A stretch of 64,000 bases of DNA from Heliocidaris tuberculata. Lineage: Eukaryota; Echinodermata; Echinoidea; Camarodonta; Echinometridae. The translations under genes were made by a program, and so were the position numbers. Below, one piece after another: positions 63,262-64,000 of this stretch (positions are counted from its first letter, which is position 1; every line of letters starts with the position of its first letter). The stretch is taken from assembly GCA_025618425.1 (NCBI GenBank), contig CM046848.1:24121455-24185454 (forward strand), given 5' to 3'. A model generated the notes under the pieces. It did not search any database and was not told where the DNA came from. It saw nothing but the letters and a program-made list of their open reading frames with translations.

Positions 63262-63644
63262 CAGGGGTAGATCTAGGATTTACTATACATGTGAGGGGAA
63301 ATTTCCCCGAAACTTATTTTCTAAGGAACGTGGTTTTTAGAATCACTGCTCAGTCCGAAAGTTGTTGTTGTTTGGTTTTGTGTGTGTGTGTGTGTGTTGG
63401 GTTTGTTTGTTCCTTTAGGGGATGAGCTTCTTTTTTTCTTGTGTAAAAGCCCATTATCATGTTTTTATTTTGTTCATATCACCTCAGGACGAGTCTCTTC
63501 AAGCCGTAAACTAAATCAAGACCTCAAGAAAGATTCACCCTCATGTCACAAGTTTTGTCACCAGAATGGCGCCCAAAAAGGCAAGGTGTCTGCCCCCCCC
63601 CCCCCTCCCCCCTGGGCGACCAAAAAGTGGTAGGTCTGTGCCAC
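63262..63644. mobile_element. Possible larger hAT-like element
   Basis: Starts CAGGGGTAGATCTAGGATTT and ends TCTGTGCCACTG, the same terminal pair as the 97-bp element at 41823-41919. The flanking 8-mers do not clearly match, so this is tentative. Confidence 0.4.
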
Positions 63645-64000
63645 TGGCAAGACAAAAATGGGGGCTTCGGAACTAGCGTATCATGAAAAGGGGGTCTTTG
63701 GAACTGGATTACAATATAAATATGATACTATACGAAACTGGTTGTTATTGAAATATAAGGATCATCGGAACTATATTTTTGTTTGTTTTTATTGTTTTGT
63801 CGATGTTTTGTTGTTGTTGTTGTTGTTGTTTGTTTGTTTGTTTTTGTTTTTGTTTTTGTTTTTTGCTTTTTTTGGGGGGGAGGGGTGGGGTTGAAAACTG
63901 GAAACTTGCATATAGGTCTAATGTATAAAACGATGGGGAGGGGGGGGGGGGGGGGGTGGCCGCACACAATGAATCATTGGATCGATGCCCTATGTAGTTG
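63645..64000. repeat. Low-complexity end of window
   Basis: GGGGG(C/T)TT(C/T)GGAACT recurs near 63660 and 63690, followed by (GTT)n, (GTTT)n and a long G-run near 63934-63957. No gene is visible. Confidence 0.6.

Overview
This is animal nuclear DNA: four multi-exon genes with GT-AG introns, AT-rich introns (by eye about 60% A+T), many microsatellites and many short foldback transposons. The gene set (a golgin with a GRIP domain, a cilia/flagella-associated protein, an NmrA-like oxidoreductase fold and a GBP-type GTPase) together with the repeat style suggests a marine deuterostome. A sea-urchin-like echinoderm is my best guess, but that is an inference; no species-diagnostic gene is present.

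Layout. Positions 125-13781 (+) hold the last 17 coding exons (651 residues visible) of a guanylate-binding-protein-like large GTPase whose P-loop exons lie upstream of the window. Positions 15.6-38.1 kb (+) hold a complete golgin-97 gene (GOLGA1): a spliced 5' leader, 20 coding exons, 885 residues and a C-terminal GRIP domain. Positions 45355-51677 (+) hold a complete CFAP157 gene (8 coding exons, 565 residues). Positions 57690-62.2 kb (-) hold a complete NMRAL1-like gene (3 coding exons, 302 residues, plus a likely non-coding first exon). CFAP157 and NMRAL1 are convergent. The genes are unrelated in function (membrane remodelling or immunity, trans-Golgi tethering, ciliary axoneme, redox sensing). 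GOLGA1 and CFAP157 are also on the same human chromosome arm as I recall it, so their adjacency may be old linkage.

The non-coding part is dense in mobile DNA: several MITE families with long terminal inverted repeats (some sharing a terminal motif), a piggyBac-like TTAA family in three copies, a 97-bp hAT-like element with near-perfect 8-bp target duplications, a non-LTR retrotransposon remnant, and a roughly 190-bp SINE in three copies whose 5' part looks like the Alu domain of 7SL RNA. Tandem arrays include a 147-bp unit, a 600-bp GAT/GGT array inside a golgin intron, and a three-copy repeat in the golgin 3' UTR.

Points most worth checking: the 7SL-like SINE; loss of the expected NADP(H)-binding residues in the NMRAL1-like protein; Arg-to-Gln in the guanine-recognition RD motif of the GBP-like protein; a dead duplicated exon in the GBP-like gene; short upstream ORFs in the golgin leader, one created across a splice junction; and repeat polarity that follows transcription. 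I found no tRNA or rRNA gene, CRISPR array or viral gene.
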